Source: Achatina immaculata
Lineage: Eukaryota; Mollusca; Gastropoda; Stylommatophora; Achatinidae
Direction of reading: 5' to 3'
Assembly: GCA_009760885.1 (NCBI GenBank)
Contig: CM019696.1
Location: 41,958,221-42,022,220, forward strand
Length of the DNA stretch: 64,000 nucleotides
In this document: in pieces, positions 11,652-23,479 of the stretch
Position numbering within the stretch: the first letter of the stretch is position 1
Layout: each line of letters begins with the position of its first letter
The notes under the pieces: model-generated
Told to the model about the DNA's origin: nothing
The model's database searches: none
The model's input: only the letters and a program-made list of their open reading frames with translations
Program-made: the position numbers and the translations under genes

Positions 11652-13039
11652 ATTGTTTAATAAAATTTAGAAAGAAGAAAAGGTCCCTTCTAAATAGAAA
11701 TGAGGAATTCAAAATACCAAAAAAAAGACAACCTCAGTGACTGCAATAACTGGAGGGGTGTAACCTTACTATCAGTTGTGTCAAAGGTATTTTGTAAAGT
11801 GATTCTGAATAGAATTAAGGACATAGTGGATAACTGCAATGAGAGAAGAAGAGACAGGATTTCAAAAAGGGAGAAGCTGTCTCGACCAGATCTTTACTCT
11901 AAGAGTAATACTTGAAGAACATACTGACAAGCAGAAACCATTAATCCTGAACTTCAAAGACCTTAAAAAGACATTTGATAACATACACAGAGATTCACTG
12001 TGGAGAATTTTAAGAATATATGGAACACCATCTAAAACTGCCAACATCATTAGAGATCTCTACAATGGATATGTTTGTGCGGTCAACACAGAAGAAGGAA
12101 TGTGCGAATGGTTTCAGATTGAAACAGGCATGAAATAAGGATATATATTGTCTCTCTTGCTTTCTGGAATTGCTATAGACTTTGTAATGAAAAGATGCTA
12201 TACAGGTAAAACTGGCATTGATTGGGTACATGGGACCCAAATATAAGATCTTGATTTTGCAGATGATATAACTCTTGTCAGTGACAATGTGAAATCGATG
12301 GAGAAAAAAACAGATTCCCTGTCTTCCTTGGCTAGCAAAATAGGTCTTGAAATTAACAAAGACAAAATAAAAATAATGAAACCTCTCATTAATCAAGAAG
12401 GAAAAATATACATAGAAGGAACAGCTGTTGATGAAGTAAACCAGTTTGCATACCTTGGCAGCTACATAGACCAGGATAGTCACACAAGAAAGGAAGTCAG
12501 AATTAGAATTGCAAAAGCACCATTGTCCTTCAAAAATCTTTAGAACCTTATGGAACTCAAAAGTTATAACCACAAAAACCAAGCTAAGAATATTCAATTC
12601 AAATTTGATATCCACCCTCATTTATGCATGCAAAAGCTGGAAATCAACTAAAAAAACAGACAAGAAATTAGACTCTTTTTTTGCCTCAGGAAAATACTTG
12701 GTATAAAGTGGAACAAATTTAAGAACAACGCAAAGATAAGACAGATGAGCAAACAACAACCTGCCTCATGGGTGATCAGAAAAAGAAGATGGGCACATGT
12801 AAGCCATGTGATGAGAAGAAACAATCAGAGAATACCAAAACAAGCTATCAAGTGGAGCACAACAGGCCAAAGAAAAAGAGGTCGACCACATGAAAGAGGA
12901 CATTGTTAAGAGAAGCCAGCTTAGTGGGCATAACATCCCTTGATGAAGTTGAAAAACTCACCGAAAACAGGAAAACTTGGCATACAACTATGTGAGCCTT
13001 ATGTGATGTTTAATGGACAGGAAGGATGTAAGATGTAAG
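11652..13039 (+). mobile_element. LINE-3 copy, RT to 3' end
   Basis: Plus-strand RT with NWRGVTLLSVVSKVF (11750), LILNFKDLKKTFDNIHR (motif A region, 11940), DLDFADDITLVSDN (motif C, 12250), AYLGSYIDQDS (12445) and a C-terminal RKRRWAHV...GQRKRGRP block (12780-12880), across several stops. The 3' tail is an AGATGTAAGATGTAAGAT repeat. A candidate TSD ATACTTAT occurs at 11644-11651 and 13040-13047. 5'-truncated and inactive; in urease intron 1. Confidence 0.8.
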
Positions 13040-13049
13040 ATACTTATTA

Positions 13050-13480
13050 AGCTTCTTTATGTGTGAAAATAATATTCTAGCAAACATTTTATTTACAACA
13101 TCATGTATGATTACAAAGCTAACATCTTAATTACAACAACATGTGGGATCATGTAGCTTACATTTTATTTAGAACATGATAAAGCTTGGTTTTTAATTAC
13201 AGCAACATGTAGCTTGCAGTATCTTTTTTATTACAATTTCTGGAGCTGCCTAGGATAAAACCTTCCTTATAGCAAAATGTAGGTTTCCTGGTTTACATTT
13301 TTTTTAGTCTGTTATTTAGGGTTCCCCAGTCTTTAATCTTATTTATTGCAACATTCAGGGTTTGCACTGCTTACAACTTATTTAGAGAAACATGCAAGGT
13401 TTATATAGCATGACATACAGGGAGTTGTATTATGTGTACATACACCATGTGCACGTTTTTACTTCGTATTTCTATTAATT
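13050..13480. repeat. Degenerate tandem repeat
   Basis: Loose repeats of about 50-60 bp containing acattttatttacaacat and catgtagctt motifs. Too diverged to fix the unit; no coding signal. Confidence 0.5.
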
Positions 13481-13597
13481 AGTTCTTCCTAGTCTATCCT
13501 GTATCAGAATTTGGCAATTTCAAGAATCATTAATGTAACAGAGTCTGGAAAGTTCATGAGCCATTAATGTATCAGAATCTGACAAAATGTACCATAC

Positions 13598-13723
13598 CTG
13601 TGATGCAATAAGAGCAATTGTCTCTGGCTGATTCAGTCTGAGACCACGAGCTAATCTTCTCTGAGCTGTATGACCAGCCTGAGACAGGAGAAGTCCATCT
13701 AACTCTCTGGGTGACAAGCGCAT
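13598..13723 (-). CDS. Urease, first coding exon (gamma/UreA-like N-terminus)
   Basis: Encodes 42 residues starting [13 protein letters not shown], with [12 protein letters not shown] and ALIASQ at the end. This matches the start of ureases (MKLSPRE..., RLARGxRLN, ALIASQ), the gamma domain that precedes the beta and nickel-binding alpha domains in the single-chain eukaryotic enzyme hydrolysing urea to ammonia and carbamate. The exon ends at a donor (GTATGG from 13597) in phase 0 and joins in frame to 4303. The ATG is supported by an in-frame TAG two codons upstream and by alignment at the family's usual first residue. A TTTACAG acceptor ending at 13757 suggests an intron in the 5' UTR. The reading frame past the donor lacks urease similarity. 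Confidence 0.9.
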
Positions 13724-13756
13724 TCTCTAGGTAGCTAATGTCTGCACTGATCTGAT
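13724..13756 (-). other. Urease 5' UTR segment with probable upstream intron
   Basis: Between a candidate acceptor (AATTTACAG ending at 13757) and the urease ATG lies a 33-nt leader containing the in-frame stop TAG. The upstream 5' UTR exon and promoter were not located. Confidence 0.45.
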
Positions 13757-14047
13757 CTGTAAATTAATGTCATATAATTTTCGTGTCTTCAAATTCATTC
13801 ATTTTAAATGGCATGCAAAAATGAAGAATTACTTCTGGAAACAGCTGAAATGTTAGACAAATAAGCCACAAGTTAAGCATTTAACATCTCTCTTTTAAGA
13901 ACAGTGCCAGAAGTTGTTGAAACAGTATGATATTCTACTCATAATAGTCATCTACTACAAGAAATAAACACAATCACATGGCAATACTTATCACAGTTGA
14001 TGTGAAATAGAGAACTTTCATGGTAAATTTTTATAGCATGAAACAGA

Positions 14048-14280
14048 CTGAAAACAAGTGGAGATTAAATTTAACAATGAAAACAAGTGGAGATTAAATT
14101 TAACAATGAAAACAAGTGGAGATTAAATTTAACAATGAAAACAAGTGGAGATTAAATTTAACAATGAAAACAAGTGGAGATTAAATTTAACAATGAAAAC
14201 AAGTTGAGATTAAATTTAACAATGAAAACAAGTGGAGATTAAATTTAACAATGAAAACAAGTGAAGGTTAAGTTTACAAA
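14048..14280. repeat. 29-bp minisatellite, 8 copies
   Basis: Nearly identical copies of ATGAAAACAAGTGGAGATTA+aatttaaca. One unit plus its right flank is found again at 15637-15715 inside a LINE. Confidence 0.95.
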
Positions 14281-14689
14281 GAAAATGACATTGTTGCTGC
14301 ATTCTCCATTTTAATTTTGTGCTTAACTGCATTAGAGAAGAAAACCGTTCAAAAATAGAATTCATTGTCTGGACAAGTGGATGAATATGAAAAATTTGAA
14401 ATAATCATTTGTAAACAGACAATATGAATTTGAACTCAGCGTTATTGTACACTTTGAAAACTATAGACAATTCATTGAAAATCATCTGAAACAGCTGAAC
14501 TGAAAGAAAAAAAAAATGAATGTAACATGTGCAGTTGTGGCTGGTACTTTAAGGGAAATGAGTAAACCATTTTGGCATGTTGAGCTAAGACATGTTTACA
14601 TGTAAATGAGATGTTTAGAGGAGATATTTTCTTACTTTATGGACTTATATATTTTATATGCAAAGGTTTCCATTAATGACACTGAGTGT

Positions 14690-16030
14690 TTTCTCTCTCT
14701 CTGTGATCCATGCCAATCAGGCATTGGTCATCACTTATTTCCACAGCCATCTATTCTTTACTCCTTCTATAAGAAGTGTGTTTGACCATTCTCTGGACCA
14801 CTCTTTTGGTTCATCAAGTATCATGTTTCTCCTCTGTCTCTTTTTCACCCAGTTTTCCTGTTGTCACTAGGTTCTCCAGTTTACTTCTTCTCAAAACAAG
14901 TCCTAAAAATCTGGACTGTTGTGTTCTGAATTTTGCCATAATTTCTCTCTTTTCCCAAGTTTCACTTAGAACCTCTTAATTTGTTTTCTTGACTGTCCAT
15001 GGTATTCTCATCATTTTTATTATGAACCACATCTCTGCTGCTTCTATTAGATTTTGAGTGCTCTTGTCCATGCTTCGCATCCATATAATAATACAGGTTT
15101 GATGTAACCCTGAATAACTCTCTTTATGATATTCATTGACATAGCTTTATTGCATAGTATGTTTTTCATTTTCATAAATGCTGTCTTGGCTTGAGCTATT
15201 CTGCTCCTTATTTCAGTTTTGCGTCTTCTATCTTGTGTTATTATTGCTCCTAAATACTTGAATTTGTCCACTTGCTTTAATTTTGTGCCTTTTACTTTGT
15301 TGTTACATTTTTATGATGCTTCTTTCTTGGATATGACCACGACCTCTGTCTTCTTTTTATGTAAACTAAGTCCTTTCTCCTTGTTTTTTTATTTTATTCA
15401 ACAATGCTTGTAGTTCTTTGCTTTGGACTGTTAGTACCATGTCAGCCACATATCTTAGATTGTTTAGATTGTATCCACCCACCGCTATCCAAGGCATGTT
15501 TTCAGTGTCTCATAATCTTTTCACTATAGAGGGAGAAGAGATCAGGGGACAAAATGCATCCCTGCTATAATCCTACTTTTATGTTCTGATATTCTCCTAT
15601 TTGATTATCAATTCTGATTGCAGCTATTTGTTTCCATTAAATGTAACAATGAAAACAAGTGGAGATTAAGTTTAACAAAGAAAATGACATTGTTGCAGCA
15701 TTCTCCACTTTAAGATTCTCAGGGACTTTCCATCTAGATTTATGTCTTGTAACATTTATTTGTGTTTACTTTATCAAATGCTTTGTAATAATCTATAAAA
15801 CATAGGTACAGGTCTTTTTTTTTACTTCTACGGCCCATTCTATTAGTGTTCTTATAATATATATTGCTTTATTTGTGCCTTTTCCTTCACTCAATCCACA
15901 CTGTTCTTCAGCAATTTCTGGTCTTATCTTACTCCTAATTCTCCTCATAATTATGCAAAAGCAAGATTTTTGTTATGTGGCTCACAAGACTGATAGCTCA
16001 GCGATTTTTGTACTCTATTGCTCCTGGATT
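14690..16030 (-). mobile_element. RTE-type LINE remnant
   Basis: Reverse-strand RT C-terminal half. 15271-15047 reads FKYLGAIITQDRRRKTEIRS, QAKTAF and LLYGCEAWT, the RTE thumb/connection signature; further left are RSKLENLVTTGK and C-terminal relics. Right of 15716 lie relics of the RT fingers/palm. It is a different subfamily from RTE-1 at 18853. Interrupted at 15637-15715 by minisatellite-derived sequence. Confidence 0.75.
15637..15715 (+). repeat. Transposed minisatellite unit inside a LINE
   Basis: About 78 bp holding one unit of the 14048-14280 minisatellite and the single-copy sequence that follows it there (AAAGAAAATGACATTGTTGC). LINE sequence flanks it on both sides. Confidence 0.8.
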
Positions 16031-17460
16031 CTCTTAAATTAATTCAAAACATTCAAGACATAATAAAAAGCATATCAGTTTCCATTTTCTAAGATGAAAG
16101 TGAACATCCAATGATCATTCATCTCATCAAAACAATATTTGGCAGTTTAAAACTGATGATATAATGAGAGTTAATACAATGGTAATGTGCAACGAATATA
16201 GTTAATTTCTAGAGGGTGTCAATTTAAACCATAAACTGAGGTAAAAGGATATATGCAGGGTGTGCATGATAAGTTTTGCCAGCTGTTGCAAAATCTGAGT
16301 AGACTTAATGAAAGACCATGCCACTTAAAGACATATTCAACAGTGAGGAGTTACTTGAGATGGAGAAATGAGATTTGACTGGAATTGGAACTTTACTTGA
16401 AGGAGAAGCAGGGATTGGATCAGAACAGGAGCATTATTTGAAGGAGAAGCAGGGATTGGATCAGAACAGGAGCATTATTTGAAGGAGAAGCAGGGATTGG
16501 ATCAGAACAGGAGCATTATTTGAAGGAGAGGCTTGAATGAAACCAGAACAGGAGCAATTATCTGAATGAGAAACTAGGATCAAACTAGTCAGAGGCATTA
16601 TTTTTTTATCAAGATATTAAAATCAATCTAGAGCACATGCAACACAAGCACAAAGAGACAAGATTTTGTTGTGTAAATATTATTTGTTCTTCTTGCAGTG
16701 GATTCTGTCAATTAAATATTTAATGAATCAATCATGAAACTAGTTTCTCATCAATATAATGCTGGGCAGAATTTTTTAATCTCCATCCACTGATTTTATG
16801 TGTCTTATTTAACAAACTGACAGACTAAGGCACAGCTCATCTCTAGATATTGATATTGTTCATTCCTGGTGCATTAATTATGACACTGATACAGAAACTC
16901 ACAGACCCATGTGCCACCTTATTAAGGTAACGTGATCAGACCATCTGTTACATATCAACACTAAGCATTCAGTTTGGTCCCAAGAGATGAGTACTGAGAA
17001 GATATGCTGATCAATTTTCTGCATATAAAATATACCTTCATCTCTGACAGAATTTCACAGAAAATATCTCTATTATTTGGACTCTTCATCTGGGCAACTA
17101 AATTTGTACACAGATGACCTTGAGTCACAACTGTTGTTCCTATTAATTTTTGTACATTGGCATATTCTACCCCATTCTCAAATTTCAGCAGACGTCTTGC
17201 TCCATAAAATCAACAAGTGCTCATGCACTTATGTCTTGTCTTCTTCCTCATATACCTTTCAGCGTTGATGGAACAAATAGATGTCTTGATAGGACTAATG
17301 CATTCTTTATATCCTTACTATTGATAACTTTGCTACCAAAAAAATAATAAGTACATTAGGAATTAAGACCAAAAATAGAGGAATCTATGAGAATTAAACA
17401 AAAGACTTGTACTTCATTAACTGTGCAAAAACTTTTGATGGTAAAGTAAGAGAACACAGT
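16031..17460. other. Mostly unassigned, with a LINE relic
   Basis: Contains the 41-bp minisatellite listed separately. Near 17375-17455 a short stretch resembles an RT motif A region (FINCAKTFDGK, compare FIDYxKAFD). Nothing else was recognised. Confidence 0.45.
16393..16535. repeat. 41-bp minisatellite, about 3.5 copies
   Basis: Tandem copies of GCATTATTTGAAGGAGAAGC+agggattggatcagaacagga; the first and last are divergent. Confidence 0.95.
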
Positions 17461-17542
17461 TTTGTAGGATTAGACCTCGAAAAAATCGTAGACAAAGCAC
17501 TTTAGTGAGACGTGAGAGAAAGAAAAATTGCAAGAGAATTAC

Positions 17543-17632
17543 CTGGGATTCGAATACGGACTCTGGTAGGACGAGCAGCCGTCTAGCCGTGAAAGAACAG
17601 CGTACTGACCAGCTGAGCCAACTAGCACCTCC
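17543..17632 (-). mobile_element. tRNA-derived SINE head
   Basis: On the reverse strand a box A-like TGGCTCAGCTGG (near 17620-17609) and a box B-like GTATTCGAATCCC (17557-17545) are about 55 nt apart, the internal promoter layout of tRNA genes and tRNA-derived SINEs. No closed cloverleaf could be drawn confidently, and the unit lies in repeats, so a SINE is preferred over a tRNA gene. Confidence 0.6.
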
Positions 17633-17879
17633 AAAAATAAAAAAAAAATATTTGTAGGCCTAGTCATTAGTAACTGTTCAGTAGACACGAGGGATCGTGA
17701 CACCCAGAAAAAAAACGAGGTCGTGACACAGAAAATTCCGTAGCTTAGATTCAGTCTCTCTAGTAGGTGCCAATTTTTAAAAAAACATACACACGGTCTC
17801 CTGCTATGCCTGTGCATATTTGAACAACTTATACATATAACTTATCTTAGTGGCGTCCTGCTGAATATATCGTTTTGTT

Positions 17880-18045
17880 TGTGTATGTAACCTTCGAAAA
17901 AGGTTCACTCCGAAATATCGGATATTGTATGTTTTTCATGTGTACATTCTCATATTACTCTCATACTTTCTATTCGTTTTCTTTTCATTTTACACACTCT
18001 CTCTGCCGCTTTGTAAAACTGCACCATACACCTATATTATATTTA
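17880..18045 (+). repeat. Dispersed 3'-tail-like repeat (copy 1)
   Basis: Contains GAAAAAGGTTCACTCCGAAA, then TATCGGAT and TTTGTAAAACTGCACCATACA. It matches 21890-22040 and, in its last part, 36690-36740. The first motif resembles the segment next to the GIY-YIG element at 49860 (reverse strand, AAGGCTCATGCCAAAACATC), so these may be 3' UTRs of Penelope-like elements. Confidence 0.45.
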
Positions 18046-18432
18046 TAAATAATGTTGTTACATGACTGGAATAAGGTTGATGTTCCACGAATAAAATTAC
18101 AGCGAAGATTGTCTGTACCGTAACGTGTTACCTGTCATGTGACACGCTGTCTGTATTATGGCGTGTAAGCTGTCAGTACATTATTATGATTTTGCATCAA
18201 CACAATAACATTGTAAATATACTGTGACGTTTTTAAAACAATATTTAGAAGTGTAGACATGATACAACAGTAACATGTGGACAGGGGAGACGACTGCACG
18301 CTCTTCCAAGTTCCCAAGTGAAGAACAATCAACACTCAACTAGATGTAAAGTAATAAACACTTTTAGAAGCGAAAGAACGTGCACTTTTCTTTCATGTCT
18401 AAGAGTGCTTTGTCTACGATATTTTCGAGGTC

Positions 18433-20815
18433 TAACCATACAGCAATCTATCATGCACAGTGTAAAAAGATATGGCATTCAGGTATTTGGCCAAAAGAAT
18501 AGAAAAGAAATGTATTCGTACCACTGCCAAAAAGGGTACCCTGAAATTATGCACAAACTACAGAACTGTTGCCCTGATTAGTCATGCCAGTAAAATTCTA
18601 TTTAAAAATCATAATGGGTAGACATCGTACGAAAAAAGAAGGAGAAATCAATATGGCCTAACCTGGTTTTAGACAAGGAAGAGGAGAAGATGTATACAAA
18701 AAATATTACGATGCCATAAAAATTGGAGGTTATGAAAGACCAGAGATTAGATATGCTGGTGATACAGTATTACTGCCCACAACACAAAAAGGAATAGAAA
18801 AACTAATCATGTCCGTTCTTAAGAATAGCGAAAGGCAAAACCCTTTAATTATCATCATCATCATCATCAGGTGCCGTGCCGACTGGCGTTGGCTATTATG
18901 CTTCTCCAGAGTACGCGATCCTTCATGCAAGCCATCAGTTCAGTTGGTGATCTCCTCTCACACCATCCCGTCAGACTGTCCAGTATCATTTCTCTTGGTC
19001 TTCCTCTTGATCTTCTTCCTTCTATTTTTCCTGTTGTTATAATATTTTCAATGCCCCCTCTTCTCATTGCATGTCCTATGAAAGTACATTGTCTCTCTCT
19101 TATCTTTCTGACAAGGTTTTTTGTCTCTCCAGCTCTTCTCATACATTCTTCATTAGTTATTTTTGCTGTCCAGGGGATTCGCAACATTCTTCTAATAAAC
19201 CACATTTCTGCTGCTTCCAATGATTTTTGTGCAGACTTGCCTATTGTCCGTGATTCACTTCCATCTAACAAGATAGGTTCAATATAGCATTTTAGGACTC
19301 GTTTTCTAACATTCATTGATAAAGATGTGTTAGCTAATATGTTTCTCATTCTCTGAAATGCAGTCTTTGCTTGGCCTATTCTGTTCCTAATTTCTGTTTT
19401 GCATTTCCCATCTGAAGTTATTACTGCTCCAAGGTATTTGAATTTCTGCACCTGCTTTAGAATGGTTCCGTTTAATTTAATACTGCATGCTGGTGGATTC
19501 TGTTTCTTAGATATAACCATAGTCTCTGTCTTTTTTATGTTCAAAGTAAGGCCTTTCTGTTCACTTTCTTTGGCGACTTTATCCAAGAGATTTTGCAGGT
19601 CTTGTTGGTTCTCAGCTATCAGTACTGTGTCGTCAGCATACAGAAGGTTGTTAATATTGTATCCTCCAATTTTTATGCCTGGTTCTGTGATGATTGTTCT
19701 TAGAATATTCTCGCTGTACAGAGAAAAAAGGTCTGGAGATAGTACACATCCTTGTCGCACCCCTTGTTTTATAGGTTGGTATTTTCCAATTCTATTTTCA
19801 ACTCGAACTGCTGCTTCTTGCTGCCAGTATAGATGTTTTACAATCCTCAAGTCTTTGCCGTCTATATTGATGTCTTCAAGCATTTTAATAATTTCACTAT
19901 GTTTCACCTTGTCAAATGCCTTGGTGTAATCAATGAAGCATAAGTAGAGATCTTTCTGTACTTCTAAAGCTCTTTCTGTTAGTGTTCGTAAAGCATAAAT
20001 GGCATTGTGTGTTCCTTTCCTTCAACAAATCCAAACTGTTCATCTGCTATTTCCATTTTTATCTTTTTCCTTGTTCTTCTCATAATGATTCTCAGAAGTA
20101 GCTTCGTTATGTGACATGAGAGGCTGATAGTCCGGTGGTCGTCACATTCTTTTGCACCTGCCTTTAATTATGCAAAGAAAAATAAATTGATGACAACTGA
20201 CAAGACAAATAAGGCAACTTAAATATATATTAATGAGGAAAAATTCGAATAAGTGGAGAGTTTGGAATATCTTGGATCATTACTAACTAATAATGGAGAT
20301 ACAATGAGGGAAATTAAAAGGAGGATATCTATCGCTCTTCAAAAAGTAAAACAACTAAAGAAACAGACAACTACAAAAAATAAGTGCATGCATCTTTCCC
20401 ATCGCAACATTTACCTGTAATTCCTGGACACTTAATAAAACAGCTGAGAAGCACATAAATGCCTTTGAATGTAAATGCTACAGAAGGGTTCTTCAAATAT
20501 CATGGACACAAAAAAGAACAAATGTATCCATACTACAAGAACTTAATATTGAAGAAGGTTGGCTAGTAACGAAGATTAAAAGAGAAAATATTTTGGACAC
20601 ATCATGAGGATTTAGAGAAGACCATCTTGGAAGGGTACATAATGGGGGAAAAAAAAGAGAGGAAGATCAAGGCGAAGATGGCCTCAAGACATCGTTGATA
20701 ATCTGCAAATGGATGCATCAGCAGCAGGGCATCTTGCTTACAACCGAAAGGTCTACAGGAGAGCTGTTAGGAAGGCAAAGTTTCGCAAATGACATTCAAA
20801 TGACTGACTGACTGA
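18433..20815 (+). mobile_element. RTE-2 copy split by an RTE-1 insertion
   Basis: Plus-strand RT relics start at the WHSGIWPKEWK-equivalent (18470), with an internal deletion between the AGFRQGRG block and YDAIKIGGYE (near 18700). They run to YAGDTVLL-like motif C and stop at 18852. The same element resumes at 20172 (KLMTTDKTNKAT) and continues to the C-terminal DDLQMDASAAGHL equivalent and a GACTGACTGA tail (20802-20813). The break is exactly the RTE-1 insertion with its TSD. Confidence 0.85.
18853..20160 (-). mobile_element. RTE-1 (BovB-like) LINE, 346-codon ORF, perfect TSD
   Basis: 5'-truncated reverse-strand insertion with the 11-bp duplication CCTTTAATTAT at 18842-18852 and 20161-20171. 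An uninterrupted frame (19907-18867) encodes the RT from [11 protein letters not shown] through [29 protein letters not shown] (catalytic YADD), [11 protein letters not shown] and the C-terminal [15 protein letters not shown]. The 3' end is a GAT repeat. The open frame and perfect TSD show it is one of the youngest insertions here, although it lacks the endonuclease. Confidence 0.95.
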
Positions 20816-21214
20816 ATCATACAACACTATTACTTCACTGCGCGAAGGCCACGTTCTTTCTTATTTGTGAACTAAATGTACAGTACAGTCCGTGTAATTA
20901 TATTCTTATCTCAGCACAGCCTACGCATATATGGGCATCATCAACTCGCAAGTATTAGCCCGGCTGGACATACATAGATGTAATAAAAAATATTCTGGTT
21001 TTGACGATTACTGAATTGTTGATTAGTTCCTGACACAACCACGTCTATTGTGCTCCTCGTTCTAGCAACCATAGAAAAGTAATGTTACTACTGTATTCGT
21101 CAGAACTTGATAAATATACAGTCCTGCGAGTTGGTAGCTATTCTTTATTAGTAACACTGGCCAACACTCATTTTGGTCCCTGATAAAAGGGATGGCGACT
21201 GCAGTAAAACTGGT
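20816..21214. other. Unassigned sequence
   Basis: Between RTE-2 insertions; no frame, repeat or RNA motif recognised. Confidence 0.4.
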
Positions 21215-21808
21215 TTAAATGAAGTTCATTCATTCATTCATTTGCATGTCCCTTGCGGAACTTTGCCTCCCAAACACCACTCTTGTAGGCCTCTCGGTTG
21301 TGAGCAAGATGGCCTGCCGCTGATGCATCCATTTGCAGATTATCAACGATGTCTTGCAGCCATCTTCATTTTGGTCTTCCTCTCTTTCTTTTTTTCCCAT
21401 TATGTACCCTTCCAAGACGGTCTTCTCTAGATTATCGTGACGTTTAATTTGTCCAAAATATTTAAGTTTTCTCTCTTTAATCCTCTTTACTAGCCAGCCT
21501 TCTTCAATAGCTCTTGTAGTATAGACATATTTGTTCTTTTTTTGTGTCCACGATATTTGAAGAACTCTCCTGTAGCAATTACATTCAAAGGCATTTATGT
21601 GTTTCTCAGCTGTTTTGTTAAGTGTCCAGATCTCACAGGCATATGTTGCGATGGGAAAGATGCATGCCCTTAAAAATCTTATTTTTGTGGTTCTGTCTGC
21701 TCCTCTCCACAGATTCTTTAATTGTTTTACTTTCTGAAGAGCGATAGATGTCCTCCTTTTAATTTCCCATTAATTAATTAAATTAATAATTAAATAATTA
21801 AATGAAGT
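21215..21808 (-). mobile_element. RTE-2 LINE 3' fragment with 11-bp TSD and 5' filler
   Basis: TTAAATGAAGT occurs at 21215-21225 and 21798-21808. The reverse-strand element encodes the final RTE-2 segment (GYIMGKKEREEDQNEDG, from a frame-shifted GRPRxRW block) and has a TGAA-repeat tail (CATT on plus). Between its truncated 5' end (about 21770) and the right TSD is an AT-rich filler made of attaatt/aattaaat repeats. Confidence 0.85.
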
Positions 21809-21889
21809 AGGAAACAGAAATGACATTTCCTACTTCTAGAGGAGGCCATATTAAGATAAGTTCTCCGTTTAGTTATTTGTTTGTCTCGT

Positions 21890-22040
21890 TGTGTATGTAA
21901 TCCTCGAAAAAGGCTCACGCCGAAATATCGGATGTTGTATGTTTTTCATTTATTCATTCTCATACTTTCTATTCGTTTTTTCTCACTTTACTCACTCCCT
22001 CTGCCACTTTGTAAAACCACACCATACACCTCTATCTAAC
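21890..22040 (+). repeat. Dispersed 3'-tail-like repeat (copy 2)
   Basis: Same sequence block as 17880-18045: GAAAAAGGCTCACGCCGAAA, CTTTCTATTCGTTTT and TTTGTAAAACCACACCATAC. Confidence 0.5.
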
Positions 22041-22086
22041 TTTATCATTTTGGTACCTGAAATGTTAGACCTGTTTCTGGGTATAT

Positions 22087-23041
22087 TATGACAGAATAGC
22101 CATTAGTGTAAGGGTCATAACCAAGTAAAGTGCGAATACCTGCAGTACTCCCCCCCCCCCCCCCCGAAGTGTCTGTTTACGGCTTAGAGGGGGGAAAATC
22201 TCGTGATAAATGATTTATAAGTTTCCAGTAATGTAGTTTAATAGAGAAACTTAATGATCCACGACATTATGTACTGAAAATAGAGCGAGTAGTGGAATTC
22301 ATGCAATTGCTTATAGCGTGGGAGAAAGTGAGAATCATGGGATAGTTGGGGCGGTAGCAGAGATTATAAAACTGATTTTTGAAAGTATGAGATATAGCCA
22401 GAGCATGAGTTAGAGGTAGTCAGAGTATGAGTTAGGTCAGAGTCAAATTAGTAGTCATATGATAGTGTTTTGAGTTGTTGGGGGGAGACCTTCTTTGAGA
22501 TGTAGTCAGGTTAAGGAAATAATTGGAGTTATTCGTTTTTTATGGCTTTGGTTTGGGGGAATTTTGTCTCTTTTAGGACAAACGTGCACATTTGTTAAGA
22601 ATTCTAGATAGAATGATGAAATAGTTACAAGAGTGATGTTCACCACTGAAGAAATTGTGATGTGGTCATTTTGGAAATGAAGTTGTATTCAATGTGAATT
22701 AGAATTGTAAGTATTCGAGTTGGTATTTTTCCTTATTGTCATACATGGCTCTGTTCCCACATGGAGAACTTGTTCTAGCTAGGAAGTTTTTATTGTCATT
22801 GTATTCTATATTTCCTGCCTTGTGGCAGCGATGTTTATTCATCTTCACATTTTCATCCTTCATTCTATCCATTAATAAATTTGTGTTGTCTGATGTAAAA
22901 CAAATTACTGACTTTGTTACAACCCTCGCTGTTGACAAGTTTGTTTATGTCGGAAGACTGCTAAGTTTAGTCAAGTTGTGTGTCTCAATATTCTTCTGTG
23001 GAGCGGTGTGCCTGGAAGTTATTGTTGAATTTTCTTAGTGT
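22087..23041 (+). repeat. About 1-kb non-coding dispersed repeat, candidate solo LTR (copy 2)
   Basis: Aligns with 6567-7563 over its length. Has a poly(C) run at 22148-22165 and an ATTAATAAA polyadenylation-like signal at 22870 followed by TTTGTGTTGTC. A third, more distant relative with the same late layout lies at 38800-39885. Confidence 0.55.
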
Positions 23042-23479
23042 TTAGCAGAGGAAATTAGGTTGTCTGTTTAGATCATACATTCTGATTTGTTACCACCAAC
23101 AATAAGAATAAATCTCTGTAATGAAAAAATTGTACTCCACAAGAATCCGTATTAATGTACAGTAGTTGACTGCCAATTTAGGCATTCAGCGAAATACTAT
23201 TATATAGTACAACAAATAATATTTGATCTGCTGTTTCCAAAAATGGCACAAGTTTTCTCCTATCAGCTCTAGTTTTTTTAGATACAGAACATATGTCACT
23301 CTACTTACTCATAAAAAAAACACCATATTTTAATGTACTGTTTAAATTAATATATTTTAACCATGAATTAAACATTAAAAATGAAAAGAAAAGTGTACTA
23401 CACGAAAATCTACTTATTTCATATCAAGAGCACCAGTTTATGATACAAACTTTCCACTCAATCGACAGACAATAGGCTT

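Larger units (their letters stand above)
17470..18440. mobile_element. MITE-like element with about 45-bp terminal inverted repeats
   Basis: The left arm beginning TAGACCTCGAAAA (17470) with CGTAGACAAAGCAC is repeated in inverse orientation at 18385-18437 (roughly 85% by eye). The roughly 970 bp between has no transposase-like frame and contains a tRNA-like segment and a Penelope-like tail. Non-autonomous DNA transposon or foldback element; superfamily unknown. Confidence 0.55.

Noticed and set aside
12010..12621. 203-residue reverse-strand ORF
   Set aside because: It is the antisense of the LINE-3 RT region; composition and position are explained by the element.
17543..17632. Functional tRNA gene
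   Set aside because: Boxes A and B are present, but stems do not pair convincingly and there is no clear terminator; it sits in repeats, so a SINE head is preferred.
19399..19929. 176-residue plus-strand ORF
   Set aside because: Antisense shadow of the RTE-1 RT frame.
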